Shown piece after piece: positions 1 through 7,728 of a stretch of 56,063 nt of DNA. Position 1 is the first letter of the stretch; every line of letters begins with the position of its first letter. The stretch is from a virus. The DNA is taken from positions 1-56,063 of the IMG/VR virus record IMGVR_UViG_3300043425_001492; one strand, given 5' to 3'. The notes below the pieces were generated by a model. The model did not search any database and was not told the origin of the DNA. It worked only from the letters and a program-made list of their open reading frames with translations. A program made the position numbers and the translations under genes.

Positions 1-150
1 ACTGATTACGTTACTTTAAAAAATGTAAGATTTGGTGGAAATTTAACTGTGTCTGGAAATAGCAATTTCATTCAACAATGTTTTGTTTCTTCTACCTCTA
101 CAATTTCTAACACAGGTACTAACAATCTGGTTCAGACAATTACAGGGTAA
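1..150 (+). CDS. C-terminal end of a fibre-like virion protein (partial)
   Basis: Frame 1 is open from the first base to a TAA at 148-150 and gives 49 residues. The sequence is rich in Thr, Ser, Asn and Gly, with short alternating strands such as VRFGGNLTVSGNSNF. This is typical of beta-helical or stacked-strand tail-fibre tips, but no family can be named. The next gene starts three bases after the stop. The reading phase matches the collagen-like gene cut at the right end of the window, which could be chance (one in three). Confidence 0.5.
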   Translation, partial: TDYVTLKNVRFGGNLTVSGNSNFIQQCFVSSTSTISNTGTNNLVQTITG

Positions 151-153
151 CAA

Positions 154-789
154 ATGAAAAAAGCAAATCAGAGTCAATCAGATACAGATATTGAAAAACG
201 TCGTTACGAAACAACGCTAGAAAGACCTCCAAGACATGATTTGAGAAGAGATCATGCTCCAGTACGTGACCCTGATTTACAAAAAGAAAAAATACAAAGA
301 AGAGACGATATGGGTGGAACTTCTGTTTACAAGAAAAAGAACGAACAAAAATCCAAAGCCTCCAAAGAAGAATCTGGTTCAACTGGAAGATTAATGGATG
401 GCTGGGAACCTAAAAAAGAAAATTTAGAACAACTATTAAAAGTTGAAGCAAAACTAGATGTTTGTATTAAGTTTTTATCTCAAGCCCTCTCTGATTTTGC
501 TGGTTTAAAATCCATAGACATTTCCCCTGACGGAAAATTAGGTGGAAGAGGTTTCGTGATGGATATTTCTGAAATCCGATCTCGTTTATATAGCACGGTA
601 GAAAACATCTCTTTAGTGATTGATACTTTGTATGATGAAACTAGAGGAAAACATTGGACTAGCAAATTTGAAGTAGCTGAAATGAAAGAAGAGGCGAAAG
701 AAGATGCAAAAGACGATCATTTGGAAGAATCTGACTTAAATAAAGTATCTTCAATTTACGAATTTGTAAAAAAGAAGGCTAATAAATGA
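154..789 (+). CDS. hypothetical protein, charged, probably virion module
   Basis: A 211-residue protein with an ATG preceded by AGGG. Residues 1-90 are very polar (Lys, Arg, Glu, Gln) and look disordered. Residues 95-175 are likely helical, with hydrophobic stretches around KFLSQALSDFAGLKSIDI and FVMDISEIRSRLYSTVENIS. The C-terminus is acidic and then lysine-rich. I do not recognise a family. Its stop overlaps the next gene by four bases (ATGA), so the two are probably translated together. Its place upstream of the prohead protease suggests a head role, by context only. Confidence 0.75.
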   Translation: MKKANQSQSDTDIEKRRYETTLERPPRHDLRRDHAPVRDPDLQKEKIQRRDDMGGTSVYKKKNEQKSKASKEESGSTGRLMDGWEPKKENLEQLLKVEAKLDVCIKFLSQALSDFAGLKSIDISPDGKLGGRGFVMDISEIRSRLYSTVENISLVIDTLYDETRGKHWTSKFEVAEMKEEAKEDAKDDHLEESDLNKVSSIYEFVKKKANK

Positions 790-1307
790 GCCAAAAGGCA
801 GCATTAAAAATAGCCGCTCATTGGATGACTGTCGCACAACCTAATCTAAAGTGTGACGAGTTCTCATTACCTTACTATATTATATTTTCTCAACGCATTA
901 ATTCCTTATATAACAAGCTTCCATCAAAAGTGAAGAAAGTTATGTATGGGTGCAATTTACATTTGTGCTCTCAAGAAACTTTGGAAGAGTGTGCTGATAG
1001 AGAAGGAATTCTTGGTTTATGCAGACCTAAAGAAAAGTGCATTTGGTATAACATTGAAAGATTTTTGGACGGTAAAGAAGTCAATTTTGAAAAAAATCGT
1101 TTTGACAGTCTTTTTTATCATGAAATTGGGCATTACTTGACCCATTTTATGACAGAAAGAGAAAAATCTTTCTATTATAAATTATTCAATATGGAGCCAA
1201 AAACTTCAGGAGAACCTGAAGCAGATGGGTTTTCAGCTTACATGAGAGGGGTAGCTCCTTATCATGTACAAGAATTTTGGTCTTGGTATATTTTAAACGA
1301 ATTGTAA
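786..1307 (+). CDS. putative zinc metallopeptidase (HExxH zincin)
   Basis: This 173-residue protein has the zincin motif HEIGH at about residues 112-116. A downstream EPEADGF segment (about 143-149) fits a third zinc ligand of the gluzincin type, E..AD. The spacing of about 28 residues is usual for small intracellular zincins. There is no signal peptide, so it would act inside the cell or the virion. Four or more Cys lie in residues 56-85 and may bind a second metal or form a structural knuckle. It is coupled to the upstream gene by an ATGA overlap. The substrate is unknown. Capsid or core processing, or cleavage of a host protein, are guesses. Confidence 0.7.
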   Translation: MSQKAALKIAAHWMTVAQPNLKCDEFSLPYYIIFSQRINSLYNKLPSKVKKVMYGCNLHLCSQETLEECADREGILGLCRPKEKCIWYNIERFLDGKEVNFEKNRFDSLFYHEIGHYLTHFMTEREKSFYYKLFNMEPKTSGEPEADGFSAYMRGVAPYHVQEFWSWYILNEL

Positions 1308-1343
1308 TTATTTAATGATTTTTTATGTTTAGAAGGTTTTATT

Positions 1344-2066
1344 ATGAAAAAAGATATTGCAGAAAAAATTTTTAAAAAAATGGCTTATGAAAGTGGTGCA
1401 GACTATTTTCATAAACATAAAATTTTAGACTCTGGTGACAAACGTGAAGAAAGAGAGCCTTACACAAACCCTTCTCACGTAAGCGATGATGATCTTTTAG
1501 TAATAGCAAAACACGCCTCTACTATATTGGATAAAGAGCTAATGAATTATAATGTAGAGGTTGCCAAGCAATCTGCCGTAGAAGTGGCTATTAAAACATT
1601 AGCAGACGGTAAGTATGACGGTAAGATTAATTCGGTAAACTATTTTAAAATTTTAAATTTAATGAATCAGTCAAAAACTGGAGGAGTAAACATGAAACGT
1701 ACTGCAAAGTATTATACTGACAGACTTGATAAGATTGCAAACGAAATTCGCAATCTTGTAGCTGAAGGTAAACTGGAAGCAAAAGTAGGATTTAATCTTG
1801 AATATGCCCTAGACCAAGTGTCAGATGAGCTTGAAGTTCAAGCAAAACAGGCAAAAGCCCTAGAGCACGACAAAGATGAAAAATACATGAAAGATTTCGG
1901 TCAAGACCCTGCAACTCATGAGCAAGATAAAGACGAAGACTATATGAAAGAATTTCATAACTTTGGTCAAAATGTAATGTCTGAAGCTCACGATAAAGGT
2001 GAGTTCGACCCAAATAAAAAAGCAAGCAGGCTTGACGCTAAAAAACTTGCTGCAAGAAGAAAGTAA
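1344..2066 (+). CDS. hypothetical protein with strong internal start, possible head or core protein
   Basis: A 240-residue protein starting at ATG 1344 after a weak AGAAGG. The N-terminus is a basic amphipathic helix (KKDIAEKIFKKMAYES), a pattern that recurs in neighbouring small genes. The second half, from Met117, begins KRTAKYYTDRLDKIANEI and ends in a polar tail with two similar segments, DKDEKYMKDFGQ and DKDEDYMKEFHNFGQ. An in-frame ATG at 1692 has a far better ribosome site than the first start, so a 124-residue C-terminal product is likely too. No family is recognised. The context suggests a prohead core or scaffold role, which is inference. Confidence 0.75.
   Translation: MKKDIAEKIFKKMAYESGADYFHKHKILDSGDKREEREPYTNPSHVSDDDLLVIAKHASTILDKELMNYNVEVAKQSAVEVAIKTLADGKYDGKINSVNYFKILNLMNQSKTGGVNMKRTAKYYTDRLDKIANEIRNLVAEGKLEAKVGFNLEYALDQVSDELEVQAKQAKALEHDKDEKYMKDFGQDPATHEQDKDEDYMKEFHNFGQNVMSEAHDKGEFDPNKKASRLDAKKLAARRK
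1680..1694 (+). promoter_or_regulatory. strong internal ribosome binding site and in-frame start
   Basis: GGAGGA at 1680-1685 sits seven bases (from GGAGG) before ATG 1692, which is in frame with the gene begun at 1344 (codon 117). It is a closer match to the ribosome consensus than the gene's own start. Expected product: the C-terminal 124 residues. This nested layout resembles the known in-frame scaffold starts inside phage head protease genes such as lambda Nu3, but no relationship is claimed. Confidence 0.6.
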
Positions 2067-2085
2067 TAATTTTAGGGAGAGTGCT

Positions 2086-2604
2086 GTGAGCAAATCTAAA
2101 AAATCTTCAGTAGCTCTTTTTCCTTTCCAGACTTCAGTTTTAGATTATAAAATTGGAGATCATGTAAAGAAATTGACTCGAAACAACGAAAGTCAGATTG
2201 TTGGTATAGTGACTCACATTTTACCAAAATCTTGCAAAATTAGAGTTCAGTGGACTTACGGAAATGAATTAGAGTCGCCTGAAGAAATCTACAAAGTTTC
2301 GCCAACTCTTTATCCAACTAGCGTAGGATTTGATACTTCTTATGACAGTTGGGAGAACAGAGACAGTGAAAAAAATTACGGCACTTCTCTCCCTAAAAGA
2401 CCAAAAAAATATTTAGAGTCTTTAGCTGATAAGATAGCATCAAAACATGTCAACGCTACTTCAATTTTAGTTGAAAACATACTTAGTATGAAAAAAGCTA
2501 ATCTGAACGAACTACAATGTTATTTAAAGATGAGTAGTAAGTATGCCAAGAGTGTTGGAGATAGCTTACTAAAAGAATTGGTTTTATCTGTTTATGAAGA
2601 ATAA
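2086..2604 (+). CDS. hypothetical protein with SH3-like beta-barrel segment
   Basis: I place the start at GTG 2086, six bases after GGGAGA. A longer in-frame start exists at 1999, inside the previous gene, but has no ribosome site. The product is 172 residues. Residues 15-65 contain KIGDHVKKL, QIVGIVTHI and KIRVQWTYG, a strand pattern typical of small SH3-like or KOW-like barrels in phage head modules. The C-terminal half is helical, with LADKIASK and ILSMKKANLN. No function is known. It overlaps the next gene by 11 bases. Confidence 0.75.
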   Translation: MSKSKKSSVALFPFQTSVLDYKIGDHVKKLTRNNESQIVGIVTHILPKSCKIRVQWTYGNELESPEEIYKVSPTLYPTSVGFDTSYDSWENRDSEKNYGTSLPKRPKKYLESLADKIASKHVNATSILVENILSMKKANLNELQCYLKMSSKYAKSVGDSLLKELVLSVYEE

Positions 2605-3364
2605 AATTGCTATTGATTTAAACAAAGTAACTAACTCTTTGGATGCTAGATTCAAGTGTGAATTATTAGAAGACAATCTTCTTTGTATCGAAAATAAATT
2701 TGGCTTACCAAAACATATTTATGTAAATGATAAGGGCGAGATTTGGACAAGTAGTGCTGACGTACTGGTAGATTCAAAAAATGTTGGCGATGTTGTGAAA
2801 ACAGTTCGTAACCTAGCTGCTTCTAAACAAGAATTGGTCTTCAAGGTAAGCGATTTATTCAAATTAGTCGTTCCTCCTGACTGTTCGCTACCTGAACCAG
2901 AACTATTAGAAGACGAAGTTTTTGAAGTCGGTAATGACCTTGCTTCTGACATTTTGAAAGAGCCTGAAATTTTAGCACTTAACCTACCTCAAGAAGATGA
3001 AAATGAAGTAGTAGTAATGGTTTTTGATTCTATTGCTGACGATAAAATCCAATCTTTTGAGGAAATGGAAAGCTTCATAGCTCCAAAATTGGCTTCTTTT
3101 TTAAATGATACTTTTGAAAATATGAAATTTATTAATATTGGAAACGGTTTAGTTGAAATTGTTTTTGATTCTAAATTAGCTTCAAATGTATCAAAAGATC
3201 AATTTTGTGATTTTCTTAAAGTAGCTTTTCAAGATGTAGATTTTTTTAATTTTTACTCAAGTTGCGTAAAAGATTTTTCAAAAAAGATTTCTTCTGATTT
3301 ACCTGATTATTTTAAAATAAGAAATGAAGTCATAAATGAAGTGCTGGAGCAAATAAATGGATAA
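2594..3364 (+). CDS. hypothetical acidic protein
   Basis: A 256-residue acidic protein whose ATG lies 11 bases inside the upstream gene, with no clear ribosome site, so translation is probably coupled. Residues 1-75 look alpha/beta; residues 95-140 are rich in Glu and Asp (ELLEDEVFEVG); residues 140-240 look like mixed alpha/beta, with FINIGNGLVEIVFDSKLAS. No motif or family is recognised. Its stop overlaps the next start by eight bases, within one tightly packed operon leading to the prohead protease. Confidence 0.75.
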   Translation: MKNKIAIDLNKVTNSLDARFKCELLEDNLLCIENKFGLPKHIYVNDKGEIWTSSADVLVDSKNVGDVVKTVRNLAASKQELVFKVSDLFKLVVPPDCSLPEPELLEDEVFEVGNDLASDILKEPEILALNLPQEDENEVVVMVFDSIADDKIQSFEEMESFIAPKLASFLNDTFENMKFINIGNGLVEIVFDSKLASNVSKDQFCDFLKVAFQDVDFFNFYSSCVKDFSKKISSDLPDYFKIRNEVINEVLEQING

Positions 3365-3710
3365 GAAAAAAGCTCAAAAGATAGCTAATAATATCATGCA
3401 AAAGAAAGCTTACATGGTTCTTAAAGTACCTGTTGGCTACGCACTTCTCAAAAACTCTAAAGATGTTTTACAAAAAAAGATCGGAATTCAAGTTCAGGAT
3501 GAGGATTTAGAAGAAATTTTTGCAAGATTTATAGATTTAGTTATTTTTGGTCTTATGAAAGATACAGAAAATGTAGGGACTTCTATGCCATCGGCAGATG
3601 CTTTTGTTCAAGTAGCAGAAGAAGTTTTACAAGATAATTATGACAGTGATGAAGATTTTGAAGATTCTGATTTTGACGATGATATTGAATCTGAAAACAA
3701 TAGGTATTAA
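3357..3710 (+). CDS. hypothetical protein, basic helix then acidic tail
   Basis: A 117-residue protein with GGAG seven bases before its ATG. The first 20 residues form a Lys-rich amphipathic helix, KKAQKIANNIMQKKAY, very like the starts of other small genes in this window. The middle is helical, and the last 25 residues are almost all Asp, Glu and Ser. Such a basic-to-acidic layout is seen in scaffold-like and packaging proteins, but no homologue is recognised. The stop is directly followed by the ATG of the prohead protease. Confidence 0.75.
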   Translation: MDKKKAQKIANNIMQKKAYMVLKVPVGYALLKNSKDVLQKKIGIQVQDEDLEEIFARFIDLVIFGLMKDTENVGTSMPSADAFVQVAEEVLQDNYDSDEDFEDSDFDDDIESENNRY

Positions 3711-5342
3711 ATGGCTTTTTTAAAATATGCAGATGCTATAGTAAGAAATCCTAATTTAGAGCCAAAAGCTTGGAACAATATGCGAGCCGCTGCAACGGCA
3801 GTCAGAGTTCCGGTTTCTTCCATACTTGAAGATTTTTCGCCAGACAAATATCTACTTACCCACGCTACAATTGTAGCTTCCGTAGATGTAGAAGATAATG
3901 ATTATTATATAAAACCAGACTGCTCACAATACGTTAATCAAAATGGCGACTGTTGGGAAAGGCAGCTTTTGATGGCTTCTTATCCAACATTTATTGGAGC
4001 TTATAATTATTTAGAGCATGTTCAAATTCCAGCTTTGTCAAAAGGCAGAATTATTGACGCTGTTGCTAGAAGTGTTTCAAATAACAATTCAGTTTATATA
4101 GATATTCTTGTAGCTACTGAAAGAAAGCACAGAGAATTAGTTGCATCAATTGAAGGTGGAAAAATTTCTACACTTTCTATGGGGTGCTCAATCAAATATT
4201 CAATATGTTCCGCCTGCGGTAACAAAGCAGCCGATGAAACTGAATTATGTGACCATATAAGATATATGAAAAATTCTTATTTCGTTGATGAAAACGGAGT
4301 AAAGAGGATAATTGCAGAACTTTGCGGTCATCGTGAAGAAAAAGATTCTAACGTGTTTATTGAAGCATCTTGGGTTGCTAATCCAGCCTTCAAGGGTGCT
4401 GTAATGAGAAATATTTTATTTCCAAAAGATTCTTTAGAAAGTGTAGAAGTAGCAAAGAAAATTGAAGCTTCTTACGTTCTTAAAAAAGTAGAAGAAAATA
4501 GTTTAGACGCTTATTTAAAAGCAGCTTCACTTCGTAAAGCAGTTGAAGACCCAATGGATTTCCCAAATAAAGACGAAGAAGATTTAGTTAAACCAGAGCA
4601 AGCTCAACCAGAGCAAGCTCAACCAGAACAAGCTCAACCAGAGCAAGCTCAACCAGAACAAGCTCAACCAGAGCAAGCTCAACCAGAGCAAGCTCAACCA
4701 GAGCAAGCTCAACCAGAGCAAGCTCAACCAGAGCAAGCTCAACCAGAACAAGCTCAACCAGAGCAAGCTCAACCAGAGCAAGCTCAACCAGAGCAAGCTC
4801 AACCAGAGCAAGCTCAACCAGAAGAAGATTCTTTTGATGGGGTTATAAATAAAGTTAAAAAAGAAATTCGCCAGCAAGTTATTGACGAACTGCAAAAAGA
4901 GTTGTCTGACTCGGTAACAACAAAAACACCGGATTTCTCAGATTCAGACAAAATGAATCAAGGTTGGAATACTAACGATAATCTAGTGAAAGCTTTTATT
5001 GAGATATATCAACCCAAAACAGGATTTTCAAAAGCTAAATTAGCCTCAATTTTTAAAATGGTTGAAGCTTATGAAAATAAGAAAGATATTGTTAAATTGG
5101 CTCACAGTTCTCGTGACCTTATAGATTTTTTTGAATTTGTAGATACTTTTCAATTAAATCCAAAAAGTCTCAAGAAAAGTCACTACAATATTCTTAGAAA
5201 AGCTTCTAGCGAAAATTTAAGTAGTTTTGATAGTTTTTTAAACTTTGTTGCAAGTAACGGTATTTCCGATAATGCAGTAATTAACAGTATTTTAGCAAGG
5301 GCTAAGTTTATTCGTGAAAAATTTAAGGACGATAATCGCTGA
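3711..5342 (+). CDS. putative prohead maturation serine protease with zinc knuckle and PEQAQ repeat
   Basis: 543 residues. The N-terminal 240 fit the phage prohead (U9-type) protease fold: a His in LEHVQIP (about His103) before the GRI strand, and a Ser in STLSMGC (about Ser156) as candidate nucleophile. Right after it comes a Cys cluster, CSACGN (166-171) and CDH (180-182), a knuckle I recall from proteases of other large phages. Residues 295-369 are 15 exact PEQAQ units. A predicted helical C-terminal domain of about 170 residues follows and may act as a delivery or scaffold part. It would cleave head proteins during capsid maturation. The immediate neighbours are head genes, which supports the call. 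The catalytic assignments are inferred from motifs. Confidence 0.72.
   Translation: MAFLKYADAIVRNPNLEPKAWNNMRAAATAVRVPVSSILEDFSPDKYLLTHATIVASVDVEDNDYYIKPDCSQYVNQNGDCWERQLLMASYPTFIGAYNYLEHVQIPALSKGRIIDAVARSVSNNNSVYIDILVATERKHRELVASIEGGKISTLSMGCSIKYSICSACGNKAADETELCDHIRYMKNSYFVDENGVKRIIAELCGHREEKDSNVFIEASWVANPAFKGAVMRNILFPKDSLESVEVAKKIEASYVLKKVEENSLDAYLKAASLRKAVEDPMDFPNKDEEDLVKPEQAQPEQAQPEQAQPEQAQPEQAQPEQAQPEQAQPEQAQPEQAQPEQAQPEQAQPEQAQPEQAQPEQAQPEQAQPEEDSFDGVINKVKKEIRQQVIDELQKELSDSVTTKTPDFSDSDKMNQGWNTNDNLVKAFIEIYQPKTGFSKAKLASIFKMVEAYENKKDIVKLAHSSRDLIDFFEFVDTFQLNPKSLKKSHYNILRKASSENLSSFDSFLNFVASNGISDNAVINSILARAKFIREKFKDDNR
4593..4817 (+). repeat. 15-bp tandem repeat, 15 copies, coding for PEQAQ
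   Basis: Fifteen head-to-tail copies of CCAGAGCAAGCTCAA, some with A for G at the sixth base, lie inside the protease gene. The unit length is a multiple of three, so gain or loss of copies keeps the frame. The near-perfect identity at DNA level points to recent expansion by slippage or recombination. The protein segment should be an extended, flexible linker. Confidence 0.97.
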
Positions 5343-5544
5343 ATTAGAAGTCCGTTTAGAGCGGATAGCGTACAAACCTAGATTTAAAAGACAACGTAAA
5401 TTACGTGGTCCTAGAAAAACTAAAAGCCGAAAGTATTATCGCAGAAATAAGTCTGAGATAAAACGTAGAATGAAGCATTATAGGAAAAAGTTTAAGACTT
5501 TTTTGAAAAATAGAAGGAAGAAAATTCATCATAGAAGGCTATAA
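5314..5544 (+). CDS. small very basic protein
   Basis: A 76-residue protein from GTG 5314, starting 29 bases inside the protease gene with only a weak ribosome site. About 40 percent of residues are Lys or Arg, as in RFKRQRKLRGPRKTK and KRRMKHYRKKFKTF. The charge suggests binding to DNA or to an acidic partner such as the nearby Glu-rich scaffold candidate. The start is uncertain because no ATG exists in the first third. It could be a packaged DNA-binding protein. No family is recognised. Confidence 0.55.
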   Translation: MKNLRTIIAELEVRLERIAYKPRFKRQRKLRGPRKTKSRKYYRRNKSEIKRRMKHYRKKFKTFLKNRRKKIHHRRL

Positions 5545-5552
5545 GGAATATC

Positions 5553-5828
5553 TTGAAAAAGCTCAATAGTGATTACTTAAAAAGATTGGTTGGGAGTATA
5601 GAGGAAATAGCTGACGATTTTCTTGATTCTAATGATTTTTCTACAGGATTAAAACTTAGAAGAATTGCTTCAAATATTATGGGAAGTTTAGCGTCAACTG
5701 ATCTTTTAGTAGAAAATTTAGACGTTGATGATGAAAGTAGAGAGCACATTGCTACAATAATAAAAGAAGCTGTCGCTGCAAAAAGAGCTTCTAAGCAAAC
5801 TAAGAAAAAAGTTAAGAATAAAGTATAA
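5553..5828 (+). CDS. hypothetical small helical protein
   Basis: A 91-residue protein from TTG 5553, preceded by AAGG at the right distance. It is predicted to be almost all helical: LKRLVGSIEEIADDFLD, then LRRIASNIMGSLAS, then an acidic turn and a Lys-rich tail. It carries the IA..I type helix repeated in other small genes of the head module. It sits between the protease and the Glu-rich scaffold candidate and is probably a head-associated protein. Function unknown. Confidence 0.7.
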   Translation: MKKLNSDYLKRLVGSIEEIADDFLDSNDFSTGLKLRRIASNIMGSLASTDLLVENLDVDDESREHIATIIKEAVAAKRASKQTKKKVKNKV

Positions 5829-5864
5829 ATAAATTTTTAAATTAATCTCTTTGGAGGAAACAAA

Positions 5865-7172
5865 ATGAGAAACAGACTTACAAGATTAAAGAAAGCAGAC
5901 CCTTTCACACTAGGACGTGAAAAAGAGAATCCACCTGTTGAAAAATATACTAACGGGGACCCTGATTCATGGGCTGAGACTCCTTACGACAAAAAACATT
6001 GGGAAGACGATAAGCGTGAAGAAACTAACCACGCTGCCGAATCAGACCACAATTTCGGTGCTTCTGTAAAAGCTTCTGTAAAAGTTGCTCGTGAACTTCG
6101 TGAAAAAGCACTTAAATGCGTTCACATTGCTTCTGCTCTTTTCCCTACAGCTTCAGAAGAAACTCTTGAAGCTCAAGGATTTGACCTTATGGAACTTTCT
6201 GATCGTTCAATCGAAGCAACACTTAAACGTATTGCTGAAATGGAAGAAATGAAAGAAGACGAAGCTCAAGAAGAAGAACAAGAAGAAGTAATGAAAGAAG
6301 CTCGTTCTCTTCTCGCAAAAGTTCGTTCTTTAATTGCTGAAGCTGAAGAAGGAGAAAAAGAAGAAGCTCTTGAAGAAGATGAAGCTTGTGAAGACGAAGA
6401 AGAAATGAATCAAGCTGAAAAAGCTGCATCTGTTCTTGTTAAAAAAGCTTCGGCTCTTGTAGCTGCCGCTGAGTATGAAGAAGAAATTGGTGCTGAAGAA
6501 GAAGCTGAAGCTAAAAAAGAAGAAGCAAAGCAAATCCTTGCTAAGGCTAAAAAAATTCTTGCAGGAGAGCTTCCACCAGCACTTAAAGAAAATGCAGAAA
6601 AGATGAAAAAACTTCATGAAGAAGGTGCAGAAGTTGATAATTCTAAACTTAATACTGAAGGTCTTGAAGAAGCAGAAATGAGTCTTGAGGAAAAGAAAGA
6701 AGCTGCCCTTCGCCACTTAGCCGCTGCTAAAAAGCTTATGGCTGAAGTTGGAGTTGAAGATAAAGAAGAAGCTCACGAAGAAGAAGCACAATCTGAAGCT
6801 ATGGAAGAAGAAGTAGAATCTGAAGAAGAAGCTATGGAAGAAGAAGTAGAATCTGAAGAAGAAGCTATGGAAGACGAAGAAGAACTTTCTATGGAAGAAG
6901 TTGACATGATTCCGTCTGAAAAAGACGAAGCTCTTGAAGACCTTTTCATGTCTCCTGATATGAAAGATGCTAAAGAAGCTTATGAAGACGCTTTCGGTGG
7001 GGAAGCTCACGAAGAGAAAGAAGAAAAACAAGCTTCTAAAACAGCTTCAAAGGCTCCTAAAAAAGGTGCTAAAACTCTGAAAGGTGGATTAAAAATTAGC
7101 TCTGTAAATAGTGCTGAAGATTTATCTAACTTGTGGGACTGCCCACCAGATGTTTCTCACCTATTTAAGTAA
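5865..7172 (+). CDS. Glu/Ala/Lys-rich coiled-coil protein, probable prohead scaffold or core
   Basis: 435 residues with a good ribosome site (GGAGG). After a polar N-terminal 65 residues, the protein is a long run of Glu, Ala and Lys helices (about 70-350), including repeats of EEEAMEEEVESE. A basic linker near 390-410 (KTASKAPKKGAKTLKGG) precedes a short conserved-looking C-terminus, LWDCPPDVSHLF. Length, charge and position between the prohead protease and the capsid genes fit a scaffold that is degraded during maturation, like T4 gp22 in role. That is an inference, as no sequence family is recognised. Internal duplication of an 11-13 residue unit is visible around 6800-6870. Confidence 0.6.
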   Translation: MRNRLTRLKKADPFTLGREKENPPVEKYTNGDPDSWAETPYDKKHWEDDKREETNHAAESDHNFGASVKASVKVARELREKALKCVHIASALFPTASEETLEAQGFDLMELSDRSIEATLKRIAEMEEMKEDEAQEEEQEEVMKEARSLLAKVRSLIAEAEEGEKEEALEEDEACEDEEEMNQAEKAASVLVKKASALVAAAEYEEEIGAEEEAEAKKEEAKQILAKAKKILAGELPPALKENAEKMKKLHEEGAEVDNSKLNTEGLEEAEMSLEEKKEAALRHLAAAKKLMAEVGVEDKEEAHEEEAQSEAMEEEVESEEEAMEEEVESEEEAMEDEEELSMEEVDMIPSEKDEALEDLFMSPDMKDAKEAYEDAFGGEAHEEKEEKQASKTASKAPKKGAKTLKGGLKISSVNSAEDLSNLWDCPPDVSHLFK

Positions 7173-7197
7173 TTGATCTGATAAAGGGAGATAGCAG

Positions 7198-7728
7198 ATG
7201 CTAACATTATTGTACGTCGGTCATAGAGTAAGTTTAGGAAAGTTGAATAACGCTGCTTTTACTAAAAGTAATGCAAGCGGAAATTTACAACTTGCCAACA
7301 ACACTACTCTTCTCCCTTACAGAGACATTGCAGGAGTTCTAGGCGGTTCTGTGGCGGCAGCGGTTGGGTCAGATATTATCGGACCTGCGGGTGCTGCCGC
7401 ATCCAACGATGCTGTCGTTGGTATTTTTATGAACAACGCTGCGGGAAATCCTTTTGAAAACTCTCCAGCCGCCGCTTCAGGAATTTGTCCTTATGTAAGC
7501 GGTATGGGTGTTTATGAAGTGGATATTTTTGAAACCTGTGATGTGAGTGGTAATCCAATAGCTTTGCCACAAGTAGGGGATAAACTTTATAGCTCACAAA
7601 ATGGATTGTTGACGACCGCCGCTGGATTAGCAGGAGGAACGGTTCCAAATGGTGCAACACTAATTGGGATTGTAACAAGTGCTCCAACAGGTTCCAACAT
7701 GATTATGAAATTTGAATTACGTATTTAA
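7198..7728 (+). CDS. putative capsid decoration or head-associated protein
   Basis: 176 residues, rich in Gly, Ala, Asn and Val, with a strong AAGGGAG ribosome site. The pattern of short strands split by Gly and Asn (VGDKLYSSQNGLLTTA, TLIGIVTSAPTG) resembles the beta-barrel decoration proteins often placed before a major capsid gene. The next gene has the same style and also ends with a GIV or GLL strand before a final M.F.LRI or MRL, so the two may be distant relatives. Direct evidence for decoration is lacking. Confidence 0.55.
   Translation: MLTLLYVGHRVSLGKLNNAAFTKSNASGNLQLANNTTLLPYRDIAGVLGGSVAAAVGSDIIGPAGAAASNDAVVGIFMNNAAGNPFENSPAAASGICPYVSGMGVYEVDIFETCDVSGNPIALPQVGDKLYSSQNGLLTTAAGLAGGTVPNGATLIGIVTSAPTGSNMIMKFELRI

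Noticed and set aside
1999-2085. Longer start for the gene ending at 2604
   Set aside because: It would lie inside the upstream gene without a ribosome site, while GTG 2086 has GGGAGA at the right distance.
4584-4895. Minus-strand frame of Trp-Leu-Ser repeats
   Set aside because: Complement of the 15-base PEQAQ repeat; no start signal.
6223-7031. Three Phe/Leu-rich frames on the minus strand
   Set aside because: Complement of GAA-rich codons in the scaffold candidate; composition bias only.
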